In this document: in pieces, positions 1 to 9,755 of the stretch
Layout of the letters: each line of letters begins with the position of its first letter
Numbering within the stretch: the first letter of the stretch is position 1
NCBI RefSeq assembly: GCF_964199755.1
Contig: NC_133896.1
Location: forward strand, 87,218,215-87,282,214
Direction: 5' to 3'
Length of the DNA stretch: 64,000 nt
Origin: Larus michahellis
Taxonomy: Eukaryota > Chordata > Aves > Charadriiformes > Laridae
The notes under the pieces: generated by a model
Database searches by the model: none
Told to the model about the DNA's origin: nothing
The model's input: the letters and a program-made list of their open reading frames with translations, nothing else
Program-made: the position numbers and the translations under genes

Positions 1-3000
1 TTGTTGTTTGCTATCCTAAAGTGATGTGCTTAAATCTAGAGTGCAGCTAATAGCATGTGTGAGAGCACACCTTGGTCTTAAGTGTCATCTTTATCCATTT
101 TCAAATTCAACCTTTTCAGCCCATTCTCTAATTACAGTGGTTAGGGGCCAGTTCCAGTGACATGATCCTTAATGAAAGTAGCTAGTAGCAGGAGTTATAA
201 AACAAACAGATGGACCTGTTAAAGACTCTGTGAAGATGTAGAATTTTTTTTTTCATGATGTTTGGTGGCCAGTTATATTGCTGGTGGGACAAAGTAACAC
301 TTCTGGCCTGCTCAGAGCATGAGGTGATATAATCTGGGCAACTGAGACAGCTCATATGCCAATGCCAGACAGTTTCTGTGTGGGGACTTGAGGAAATTCT
401 CCTGAGCAAAACAAAGGGTCAAATTACACTGAGAAAACTTACAGGCTTGGACAGACACATCCAAAAGGAAACTGGCACGCTTGGACAAGTTTAGCTGCTA
501 TTCTGACTTGCAGGGAGTTAGCACCAAGGATGGATTTGGTCTACTGTCCTAAGAGGAGCATGCAATTACACCTTTCTCCTGATCAGGTTTGTTTCCTATT
601 ACTGAAGTCTTTTCTGTCACTTAAATAAATGAAAATCACCAAAAGCTCAGACTAGAGATTGCAACTGAGATTTTTTTTTTTTTTTGTTTCTTTTCTGGAA
701 CTACCTGAGGACTACATGGGAGTCAGATGAAATGCCAGTGCTCTCTGGTTATGTCTTTAGTAGTTCGGCTCAAGTTTCCAGAGCCAAGTAGCTCAAGGCA
801 GTTGTGTGGAGGCAAAACTCACATGTGAGCAAGATCTTCCTAGTGACAATGTCCTCATCTTGGCTGGTAGTTGACTCGCTCCCACGCACAGCCAGAGGAA
901 GAGGCAAGTGCAGCAAGTCAGATAGTTTGGGCTTATGAGCTTGATTCCTGCCCTGACACGTCAGGTTTATCCCTCCTTTTTAACAGCAGAGGATTAGCAA
1001 CTCAGATACATTTTGGGCAAACTTGAGCACAGTTAGCTATTTTCATTCCCAAATGAAGTGTCTTGAATTTATGAAGGATTCAATGGATGGTCCCAAGCTT
1101 GGCAGTTAAATCTGTCAGAAACAGAGTTTCAGCCTCTCAGTATCTTTCCACACAGTGTGTGTTTCTGAATGAAGATGGGGCTTGCTTTTTAAAAAAAAAA
1201 AAAGATTTAATAATTGTTTCAGTTAATATCTTCTTACATTGTTGTGCCCTAGATTAGCAGTGAGCTAATAGAAGCCTCTTCTAATCTTTTTGACATTCCT
1301 GCCTATTTTGCCTGTCGTGGAAATATGTCAATCATTTACTTGTTATCTGAGTCTTCAAGATTCCCCCAACGGTATCACTCAAAGCAAAACCTTGATTGTA
1401 AATAATTGAGAATAAATTTCTTACCAAACTGGCCAGGCCAGATAGTGAATCACACATATGACTATGGTTTCAAAATGTATTTAGCAATACAGCTTAGGTA
1501 ACATTGAAAGAGATCTGCAGAAATGATAATTAGTGCTTTAAACACCCACACCACAACATAGGTAAACACATACTATTCCTCTTTCATGTAGGGAAAATTA
1601 AAAGTCCAGAGAAGTAAAAACTTACCCAAGGCAGTAGAGAGAGCCAAAGTTAGGATAATATCTCTGTGGATTGGTTTTGGTTCCTGCTTGTACTTGACCC
1701 AAGCAGATCAACTCAGCCCTATGCTGAATGTTTCCATAATGTTATAACATAAGAATTGAAGCTGAAGAAAATTATGCTTTCTTGGTCCTCTTTGGCAAAG
1801 CAGTTGGACCAATTTGATGGAAACTTTCCTGCGACAGGTTGCTTTCATTTTTATGTGAAGTCAAAATAGCACTAGACTAACCTGTGGCAAAATTAAGACA
1901 CTTCTGACTTTAGATTTGGCAAAGGGCTTGGATTTAATTTGCCAGCTTTTAAGCTTTTCATGAGACAACCCATGCTAGCTGAAGTGTCTTTCCTTGGCTG
2001 TGCTGTGCCAATGAAAGTCCAGACTTAGCAACTGTTCTGATAATGCTCATAAACTCACTTCAGATTTTCTCTTAAGTGTCATTCAATTAATTTACTCCAG
2101 TCACCCTACTGAACCAATCTTTAGCACAGTGTATTGGTTAAGTGCCATTATTTCCAGCCCAAGTGGAAATAATTCTAACGATTATCGGTAACGTCTTAAG
2201 ACGTGTCAAAACTCCACAAAAAGGAAGATAATAAAAATGCTTTCAAAAACTCCTTAGGAAGGTCGAGTGCCTTTCTTCCTGTTTCCCTTTCAGAAAAGGG
2301 GGGAGGAAATTATATAATCTGACCATATTAGTCATTTGAAACAGTTATTTCTTTCTCTATTGCAACACTTGCTAAACATAGGAAAAGAAAAGACATGGCT
2401 TTTGGAGAAGAAAGGAGGAAAGGGAGCCAAGTTTTCATCCCTTATTGCTCACCTCAGCAGAAGGTGACTAAACACTAACCTTGGATGTGATTGTAGGTAT
2501 TAAGTGATAAACGTAATACTACAGCTGCTTTCCACTCAACTTCCAGTCATGCGAGGTCAATCCTGGACATGGTTAGTCAGAACTTTTCCTTTACATAGAG
2601 TTTCCTTTACGAGTGTGGTAAAGATAATATCCCTGTATGTATTGCTTTCAGACGTGATCTGTGTGAAAACCGAAATAAACTCTGGCAGTGTGCTTTTGCA
2701 GCTCAGTTTTGCCTGAATTTTACTGTTAAGTTTGAAATTGAAATGGTCCCTCCTGCCATGGTCATGGCAGGGGTAAAACATATTAAAGAATTATCTGATT
2801 AAACCCAGAACTCTATCAGGATGATGGTCAAAGGCCCAAATAAGGGCTTGACTATACATAATAAGTGTAATTCACTAAAACAACAGCTAGGCTGAATAAT
2901 CCCACGACTGAGAGAGGAGGACTAAGGGTTTGTGGAACCAGTGCCCAGGTGTGCAATGGTTCATATTCATGATTTGCGTGAGTCCTATTCTCCAAAATCA

Positions 3001-3606
3001 GAAAAAGTTGGCAACTCGCTTCAGCTAAAAGAATGCAAGTTGAGCACTTGTATATGCATCAGGAGCTACGTCTTAACATCAGCCTTCCCTGGCTGCAGAA
3101 TGGGGGGAAAAGCCTCTGCCCTCCTTTGTCGTTGCCCAGGAGCAGCCTGTGGGTCAGCATCCATCGCTGTGGAGCCACGAACTTAACCTGGAGTCTGGGG
3201 CGGGCGGCGGGGGGGACCTGTGTGCCATTTTGCAATACAAACAAGAAGAACTTAAACTCTAATCTTCCCTTTTTAATTGGCAGCTTAAAGTATTAAGGAT
3301 GCTAAAAGACAAAAAACAATAGGCTCTGGAGGTTGTGCAACTGAAATCCAGTTTCAGGGCTTTTCAGAGACCAAGGCTTCACACTAGCTCTGAATATGAA
3401 GGGGCCTGGCAGTCAGTGCAGAAAAGGACAATAGATGAAGAGAAGTTGTTCCTCGGGCTTGAAAGTCACACAGAGGCAGGCTGATTGTGATTTTGATATA
3501 ATCATCTGCTGCTGAAGTCCAGATAGTGACACGGGAAACAAAAGCAAGAACAGAAACATCCAAGCCAAGGCCTCCAGAGATAGGCCAGCCACAAATGACC
3601 ATGGCA

Positions 3607-3795
3607 AGAGGAAAACTTTGCCATTTAGGTAAAATGCCTGGAATCCATTACTCCCAAAAAGATGTCCCCATCCATCTGAATTGATGTCTTTATTCATGCT
3701 TAAATCCCCAAGAATAATCCATCAGCAACACCAGCTCCAGCTTACTCGTTAAATCCTATTTGGAATTTAGTGGTCAGCACACCAGGAGAACCATG
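3607..3795 (+). repeat. Direct duplication, copy A1 (about 189 bp)
   Basis: This segment and 4194-4379 align end to end on the same strand with scattered substitutions and small gaps. Both begin with AGAGGAAAACTTTG and end with GGAGAACCATG. The start-to-start distance is 587 bp. I do not recognise it as a named avian transposable element. The divergence by eye (very roughly 15 percent) says the duplication is not recent. Confidence 0.85.
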
Positions 3796-3868
3796 GGTTT
3801 CAGTCTCGCCGCAGGGCAAAGGAATAATACATTAGTAAGCTTTGCTTCCAGTTGTCCAAACTCTGTAC

Positions 3869-3992
3869 TGCAAATAGATCAAAATATTCCATCAGTTTCG
3901 CTTCTTCCTAGTCAATAACTAATATCTGCTTAGAGCTAAGTGGGTGAAAAATAAATATTTGGTCTGTAAGGCTTGCTAACCAAATCAACTGT
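3869..3992 (+). repeat. Inverted duplication, copy B1 (about 124 bp)
   Basis: The reverse complement of this segment aligns with 4476-4594. Shared blocks include TTTATTTTTCACCCA, TTAGCTCTAA and TGGAATATTT when read in the orientation of the second copy. It lies about 75 bp after direct copy A1, just as its inverted partner lies about 100 bp after direct copy A2. It is part of the local rearrangement around the CDPF1 last exon. Confidence 0.8.
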
Positions 3993-4193
3993 GAACAAAA
4001 CGTCAGATCATAGCGTCATTGCATTTCAAGGGCAGGGTAAATACCTTCTTTGTGCACAATGGCTTTTATACTTTGCCATCAAGAATTCAGATAAGAGACA
4101 TGAGCTCAACCTTTAGTGCCATGTATGCTTTTAGTTTTTAATCAGCAAGTACATTTATTCAAGGTGAAGGTGATTAAATGGATGAAATCTCTT

Positions 4194-4379
4194 AGAGGAA
4201 AACTTTGCTATTTAGGTAAAACCCATGGAATCCATTACACCCAGAAAGATGTCCTGATCCATCCGTGCTGATGCCTTTATTCATGTTTAACTCCCCAAGA
4301 ATAATCTGTCAGCAACACCAGCTCCAGCTTACCCATTAAATCCTGTTTGGAATTTAGTGATCACGCCAGGAGAACCATG
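4194..4379 (+). repeat. Direct duplication, copy A2 (about 186 bp)
   Basis: This is the second copy of the 3607-3795 segment in the same orientation, slightly shorter because of small indels. It is followed immediately by the inverted C segment (4381-4475), whereas copy A1 is followed by unrelated sequence. That difference marks 4380 as a rearrangement junction. Confidence 0.85.
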
Positions 4380-4380
4380 A

Positions 4381-4475
4381 ATGATGCTTGAGGGACAAGG
4401 CAATTGCAAGGAAATGTGTTCCTGTCCCCTGTAACAGGGAGCTGATGAGGGTCGCTTCTTTAAAAGGAGCAACAT
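4381..4475 (-). repeat. Inverted copy (C2) of the CDPF1 3' UTR segment
   Basis: Its reverse complement aligns with 4919-5014, which lies in the CDPF1 3' UTR downstream of the stop codon. Shared blocks include TCATGTTGCTCCTTTT, CATCAGCTC and AACACATTTCCTT. An antisense copy of terminal-exon sequence therefore sits in the preceding intron, about 330 bp upstream of the exon. It abuts the inverted B2 copy directly. Confidence 0.85.
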
Positions 4476-4594
4476 GACAGTCGATTTGGTTCGCGATTGT
4501 TGCAGACCCAGTTTTTATTTTTCACCCAGTTAGCTCTAACCAGATGTTAGAATTATTGAATAGGAAAGAAGCAAAATTGCTGGAATATTTCAAC
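4476..4594 (-). repeat. Inverted duplication, copy B2
   Basis: This is the reverse-complement partner of 3869-3992. Reading 4594 back to 4381 on the minus strand gives B joined directly to C. In forward orientation B1 (ending 3992) and C1 (starting 4919) are separated by more than 900 bp that includes the coding exon. The inverted block is therefore a composite, not a simple copy. Confidence 0.8.
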
Positions 4595-4707
4595 CTAGAA
4601 GAAAAAATTAATTTAGAAGAGTTCTAAATATAAATGTGGTTTAGTGAGAGTGGAACTTCAGCAGTTCCATTTTGTGTATCCTGCTAATAATGTTATTTTC
4701 TTTACAG

Positions 4708-4854
4708 GAATGCAGTCTGTTCTACTCCAAAAGATTTTGCCTCCCTTGCGTGAATGAAAACCTAAAGGCCTTTCCTTTGGAAATACAAGAAGATATGGAT
4801 AAAAGGAAGCCCCAACAAAAATCCTCCTGTAAAAAAGGCGATACAAGAACATAA
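4708..4854 (+). CDS. CDPF1: CDPF1 last coding exon (C-terminal 48 residues)
   Basis: This is the terminal exon of cysteine-rich DPF motif domain containing 1, a small protein (about 120 residues in human) of unknown molecular function. The acceptor is a T-rich tract plus ACAG at 4704-4707. The exon opens in phase 0 with GAA and reads ECSLFYSKRFCLPC, the conserved end of the cysteine-rich domain with a CxxC-type pair, then an acidic/basic helical stretch (AFPLEIQEDMDKRK) and a lysine-rich tail ending GDTRT before TAA at 4852-4854. The remaining N-terminal part, including the first cysteine pairs, should be encoded left of the window. Its position tail-to-tail with PPARA matches the conserved amniote gene order. 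Identification rests on remembered similarity to the human protein. Confidence 0.9.
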   Translation, partial: ECSLFYSKRFCLPCVNENLKAFPLEIQEDMDKRKPQQKSSCKKGDTRT

Positions 4855-4918
4855 ATACCGAAGGACCGAGAGAGACAGTTCTTTGGCTGGGGTTTCTCCT
4901 CTCTCCTTTTGGAGAGTA

Positions 4919-5014
4919 TCATGTTGCTCCTTTTGAAGAGGTGACCTTCATCAGCTCACTACTACAGGACACAGTAACACATTTCCTTACAATTAGCTTG
5001 GCTTCAAACGTCAT
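4919..5014 (+). repeat. Segment C1 in the CDPF1 3' UTR, partner of an inverted intronic copy
   Basis: It aligns with the reverse complement of 4381-4475 over about 95 bp with one small gap. In the CDPF1 pre-mRNA the two could pair into a long imperfect hairpin enclosing the last 3' splice site and the terminal coding exon. Which copy is ancestral cannot be told from this sequence alone. Confidence 0.85.
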
Positions 5015-5349
5015 CACGCAGCGATCGTCGTGCCAGCAGTACGGCCTTAAGGTGTTGAAGAGCCAGAAAGGCGGGCAGACGAGCCTGCTGTCACCACGTC
5101 AGACGCATGCAGTAAAAAACTAAACAGTGTAAAGCATGGGAACCATGTCCAAATTTTCACATTTGTTCTTTTCATGTTTTGTGTTGTTCTTAACACTCCT
5201 ACAGTGTTACGAAAATCTGAGACAGATTTATCTGGCTTAATTCAGTATACATCGAAGGAAGTTGGTATACCCCAGTTGCTAACCTGACAGGTGCTGTCCT
5301 GATAAGATTATAGTAGGCGAGGAATTCAAAGCTTTATGTTTAAGTCTAA

Positions 5350-5355
5350 AATAAA
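5350..5355 (+). terminator. CDPF1: Candidate CDPF1 polyadenylation signal
   Basis: A canonical AATAAA hexamer about 500 nt after the CDPF1 stop codon. A GT/T-rich stretch does not follow closely, so use of this particular site is uncertain; AATAAA at 5480 is the main alternative. Confidence 0.45.
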
Positions 5356-5375
5356 ACTGCTATGAGAAAATGTCA

Positions 5376-8300
5376 CAGATACCCGTAGAAATATCTAGAT
5401 TCTTCAAGATTGTAATCCCAATACCATCACAGTATTAAGACTTCTGAAGGTAGGTGCTCTTCTAGTAAAATACCAGTATAATAAAAAAAATTAAAATTAT
5501 ACTTACAAGTCACTTGCGCTTGCAGTCACGTTCCACTCAGTCTTCCTGTCCGTTTCAATACAGCAATAGGAGAGGTTAAGGACCCTTAATATGTCTAGTT
5601 TATGCTTTATAAGTAAAGATGACTTTCTTTTCACTTTCCCATCAGTTAATCTGGAAATAGAAAAGTTCCATTAAAAAGCTCAATTCTTTCCTGAACTGGG
5701 CAGTTAAACTGCAGCTAGAATAGGGATTTCAGAAACATTGTTTCAGTCATAAAAGGGTAAAAAATTTTTAGGGAAACAGCATGTTTTTTAGCTCAAAAAT
5801 TAGCTTCTCAGTTATCAGTGTTGCCTTTGTCTTAATTACAAGGAAGATTTAGGTGGCATTTATATAAAACTACTTAGTCACACACCTTAAGGATATGTCT
5901 AGAATTGCGCCCTAATCACCGGATCACATTACTGACTCGAGCTTTCGTTGGTCATTGGTTCGGAACCTGTTAATGCCTTGGTTAACATCTCTTTGCTCAA
6001 CTCTTCCATCCATATAATTTGTCGTATGTCAACATTGAAACTTGACCATTTTCGTAGAATGAACCATGTGTCTGTTAAAAGAAATCAACACGATTTCAGT
6101 GATTTACTTTTAGTTCTTTAGGACATTTGAGTGCCCTAAAAATCTTTCTTTTATTTTTCCTGAACCTAGTATATTGCTGTCCTCTATTGGGGACTGGAAT
6201 TTCTTGCAGTTACTAGAGGAGCAATAATAGACCTATTACTACCGTTTTAAAGCTCTAGATCCTTTAAGACATAAAATACATATACATCTTTAATTACCAA
6301 AGAAAGAAAAAAAAGAAAGATGCACGTTGGAAGTCAACATTTCACATTCCTTTCTGTAGTAACAAGAGACTAAGCTTTCAAAGAAATTGATATTAAACTT
6401 ATTTAGAATGGGTGGTATTAAATTTCAGTTTCATGTTAGACACCCACACAGTTTAAAAGTTGTAACGCGTCTCCTCTGTACAAATAACAGGCAGATCCTG
6501 TCCTAAAACCCAGAACTGTAAGAAGAGTGAGAGATGCTAGAAAGAGAATCACAGCGCTTTTCCACCTTTAAATTGTAGTCGTCATAAACAAGCTGACAAA
6601 AAGCAGCATCGCCATGCGAGATCACATTCTGTGTTTATACCAGCAAATGTCTGTCTAAAACACGCTGTTTGCAACAGGTTGTGTCTTAGCTTGAAACTAA
6701 GTTTTTAAAGCCTGGTTCGCACAGTTCCTGTCGGAACGAGAAGGTGCCGTTGGGCTGCATGATACGCAGGCCTGTCTTGGGGCTGGGAGATGCACCCACG
6801 CAACGCGCTGGGAAGGATCTAATGGCCCTGAGCTGTTTTCCCTCCTGTTCAACCTCCTCTGTGCCCTTTAAGAAAAAGGAAGTTAACTCGTTTATTCATA
6901 AATTGTTATCTTTGCCATCATGAGGTGATGGAAGAATCACTTAAAACCCTCAGAAATGACCCTACCTTTAAGTACTCGTTAAGTTGAACCAGAGGGGGAG
7001 CAAACGCAGTATTTTGAGAGAGCAGAATCTGTAACTACGGGATTTTCAATCTGGCGCAGTACAGCTCATTTATTTAGCTGGAGTACAACAGAAAAAGCCA
7101 AGTGAAGGATACCTGTGCTTCACAGTCACCTGGATACGCATATGTCTAGGTGAAGAAAAGCATACTTTCAGCAAGTAACACAAAGTGGTTCAGTAGCCCA
7201 GGGTCGTCCGATGTGGTCTGTCATCTCTGGTCCGCGCTTTAGGGCAAGAAGGCTGACCTACGTGCAGTTTGGTATTTCCTGGAATGACAAAGGGTTATTA
7301 TCTGTGCCCAGCTGTTAAAACTTAGGTATTCTACATTCTCATATTCCCCTTGAACGCGGGCATTACAGTCTTTGAATCATAATTTTTTGGTGTACGTGTG
7401 ATTTCGCACACCAAACGCCATCACCCCCAAACTTACCAGCCATGAAGCCTACTCTTCAAGACACACAGAACCTCTAGTTTGGTTTCATCGGGTTCCCCGA
7501 GTGCCGTCTGTGGCTCAAAATCAGGCCCTCAATGCTTCTGAGCACAGCTGAGGGAGAAATCCGACTCTTTACCCTTTGCTGTAATTTTTCTTCAGCACTC
7601 TCTTACCAGCTTAATAAATCCCCAGGTTCTTGAGGGAAACCATTTCTCTGTGACGCGTCCTCCCAACTGATTTAACTGAAGCCATGCTCATCAAAGTATA
7701 GTATGCTACACTTCACATCGAAGTGCATTCAATGCTTGTTGAATTCAATAAATGTCTCGAGCTGGTCATGATGTCAATGAGAATGGGTAGACACAGCAGG
7801 ACAGCGGGTCGGCAGACAAACTGATGAAACACATACATTGCACATATATATATATATATATATATATGTACCTATGTTACACATTCCTAATCTAAAAGGT
7901 GTGTCTAACAGTTAATCAGCACTTTAAAGATGCTTCAAATACCATTTCGTCTTTAAAAGATCCTTGCAATACACACATCTTATTATGCAGTAAACATACT
8001 TAATATAATTTGTTAACAGCTATTTGATGCCAGCCCAAAAAAATCTGGGCACCAGTCCCGCCAAGGTTGCTTATCCACTCTTGTTCACCACTAAAATCAG
8101 CGTGATTACTCCCCGGTATAAAGTTAAGCAGCTAAGCGTTTTCTGAAGCAGGGGTCTGTATACCAAATTAAGGCAAATCAGGCTAAGTTCTTAACTACAG
8201 TAGAGCAGCACAAAACACCCGTTCATGCCCCTGGTATGGTCGCGGAAGGAGCATTCCCAGGTCCTGATCCTGCCAAGGTTTGCCCAAGCCCCAGGCTGGG

Positions 8301-8520
8301 GTGGTAAGTGGTTGTACAAGAGCGCAGAACAGAACTGCTCTCGGGGACATCGAAGTTACTCGTGCGTGCACGGTCACTGGGTGAGGGACTCGGCTAAGGC
8401 TTGGCAGCTGCTCTGCATAACCTACGAGAGGCCGCCAGCGCCGAGGGGTAACAAGTACGTTTGTCTCAAAACCACGACATTACAGTGAATTACTTTCCGG
8501 GAAACAGAAGATCAGCACGA
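5376..8520. other. Intergenic gap between convergent CDPF1 and PPARA
   Basis: About 3 kb lie between the predicted 3' ends of the two genes. I see no coding exon, structural RNA or clear transposon. The content is AT-rich with scattered CpGs, plus one AT dinucleotide run at 7844-7867. If either gene uses a later polyadenylation site, part of this stretch is transcribed and could overlap. Confidence 0.6.
7844..7867. repeat. (AT)12 microsatellite
   Basis: A perfect run of twelve AT dinucleotides (24 nt), flanked by CAC on the left and GTACC on the right. Likely length-polymorphic. Confidence 0.9.
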
Positions 8521-8546
8521 GCCATTAAATTCACTTTTAAAAATAC

Positions 8547-8556
8547 TTTATTTATT
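8547..8556 (-). terminator. PPARA: Candidate distal PPARA polyadenylation signals
   Basis: On the minus strand this reads AATAAATAAAG, two overlapping AATAAA hexamers directly after an A-rich stretch. It lies about 7.85 kb past the stop, close to the length expected from mammalian PPARA. Confidence 0.4.
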
Positions 8557-9552
8557 TTTTTTTTTTTTTAAAACCATTAAGGCAAAACTGTATTTCAAAT
8601 TAACTGTGTTTACATTCTATCTTAAAGGATGACTTTTTTTTTTTTCTTTTTAAAGCACATCGGTTCCTACCAGTCTCTATACAAACAGTATGAATTCAAC
8701 CTCTTGTTTTTAAAGGAGACAGAAAAAAAAAAATCAGAACGTAAAAAAAGAAGAAAAATGTTTAGTTCAAGTTTTTTCATCCTAGATCAGTAGGCTGGTA
8801 ACATTTGAGAATGCATCATCATATTTAGCTATACGTAATTTATACATTCACAAGTGCAAGAGACACTGTCTTTCTTATAAACCCCTGTGAGAGCGGGGCT
8901 TCCATTCTTTCTTGGAAATGACATTTGCATTGTTCTGACAGAAAGAAACTTGGCTTGAATTAGTGGTATTTTACTAGGAAACAAGCATTCCATGAGAATT
9001 AGGTTTGACTATTCCCTGCAACAAATCTCTGCTCTAAGTTCCGTATTTACTGTAGTAAAACGTACCCAAAAACCCCTAAAAACACAGGTGACTAAAAACA
9101 ACGATCTGTGTGTGGGTTTTTCCTTTTTAATATTGATATCTTGATTTAATTAAACACTTGTTAGCTCTAGTGGTTAGGGTTTGGCAACATTAGCAAAAAT
9201 GTGCTTTTTTGTGTCATATCAGATAACAGACAATTTAAGATGTGATAAAGGGTTTTAACATCATGATGTAATTAAAACTGTTGTGTTACATTCCTAAAGA
9301 AAATCCAGAGCGATTGTTTGTAAAAGCTGTGAAATAGCAGGAGCAATATGAAACGCAGCCCGCCCGAAAAGCTGATAAAAGAGACTTTGTCAAACAGTTA
9401 AGAGGGGTGTTCCTGTTAAAATCCGTCATATTAAAACCTGGATTAGATTTGTTATTACTAAAGAAATAACTAAAGCCATAAATGTTCTTCCACTCCTGAA
9501 ACCAGAGGAAAGTATTTTTGGCTACGGAGATGGAGCCGTGGCTTCACATCAA

Positions 9553-9755
9553 ATCACAGAATGGTTCGGGTTGGAAGGGACCTTAAAGACCATCTAGTTC
9601 CACCCCCCTGCCATGGGCAGGGACACCTCCCACTAGACCAGGCTGCTCAAAGCCCCATCCAGCCTGGCCTTGAACACTTCCAGGGATGGGGCATCCACAG
9701 CTCCTCTGGGCAACTTGTTCCAGTGCCTCACCACCCTCACAGTAAAGAATTTATT
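9553..9755 (-). mobile_element. CR1 LINE 3' fragment (about 200 bp, 5'-truncated)
   Basis: The + strand shows the reverse complement of the well-known avian CR1 3' end: TCACAGAATGGTTCGGG, TTGGAAGGGACCTTAAAGA, CCATGGGCAGGGACACCTCC, TCCAGGGATGGGGCATCCAC and CAGTGCCTCACCACCCTCAC are all recognisable. The element therefore lies on the minus strand, in the same orientation as PPARA. The CR1 3' terminus is at the low-coordinate end. The similarity fades after about 9755, consistent with ordinary 5' truncation. It contributes no usable protein; the reading frame running through it on the + strand is antisense and spurious. Confidence 0.92.

Larger units (their letters stand above)
1..4707 (+). other. 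CDPF1: CDPF1 final intron (partial, runs off the left edge)
   Basis: This is non-coding sequence before the last CDPF1 exon. I looked for the upstream part of the conserved cysteine-rich domain on the + strand and did not find it, so the preceding exons should lie outside the window. The intron ends in a pyrimidine-rich tract and CAG at 4705-4707. It carries T- and A-rich runs and, from 3607 onward, a set of direct and inverted duplications described separately. Short reading frames here have no recognisable protein similarity and are treated as chance. Confidence 0.75.
4855..5375 (+). other. CDPF1: CDPF1 3' UTR (predicted extent)
   Basis: This sequence follows the CDPF1 stop codon. The first good polyadenylation hexamer on the + strand is AATAAA at 5350-5355, which would give a 3' UTR of roughly 520 nt. 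A second AATAAA at 5480-5485 is a possible alternative. The UTR contains segment C1 (4919-5014), which has an inverted partner in the preceding intron. The end point is a prediction only. Confidence 0.5.

Noticed and set aside
1-4700. Earlier CDPF1 coding exons with the first cysteine pairs
   Set aside because: No stretch with the expected cysteine spacing and splice sites was found on the + strand; they are most likely left of the window.
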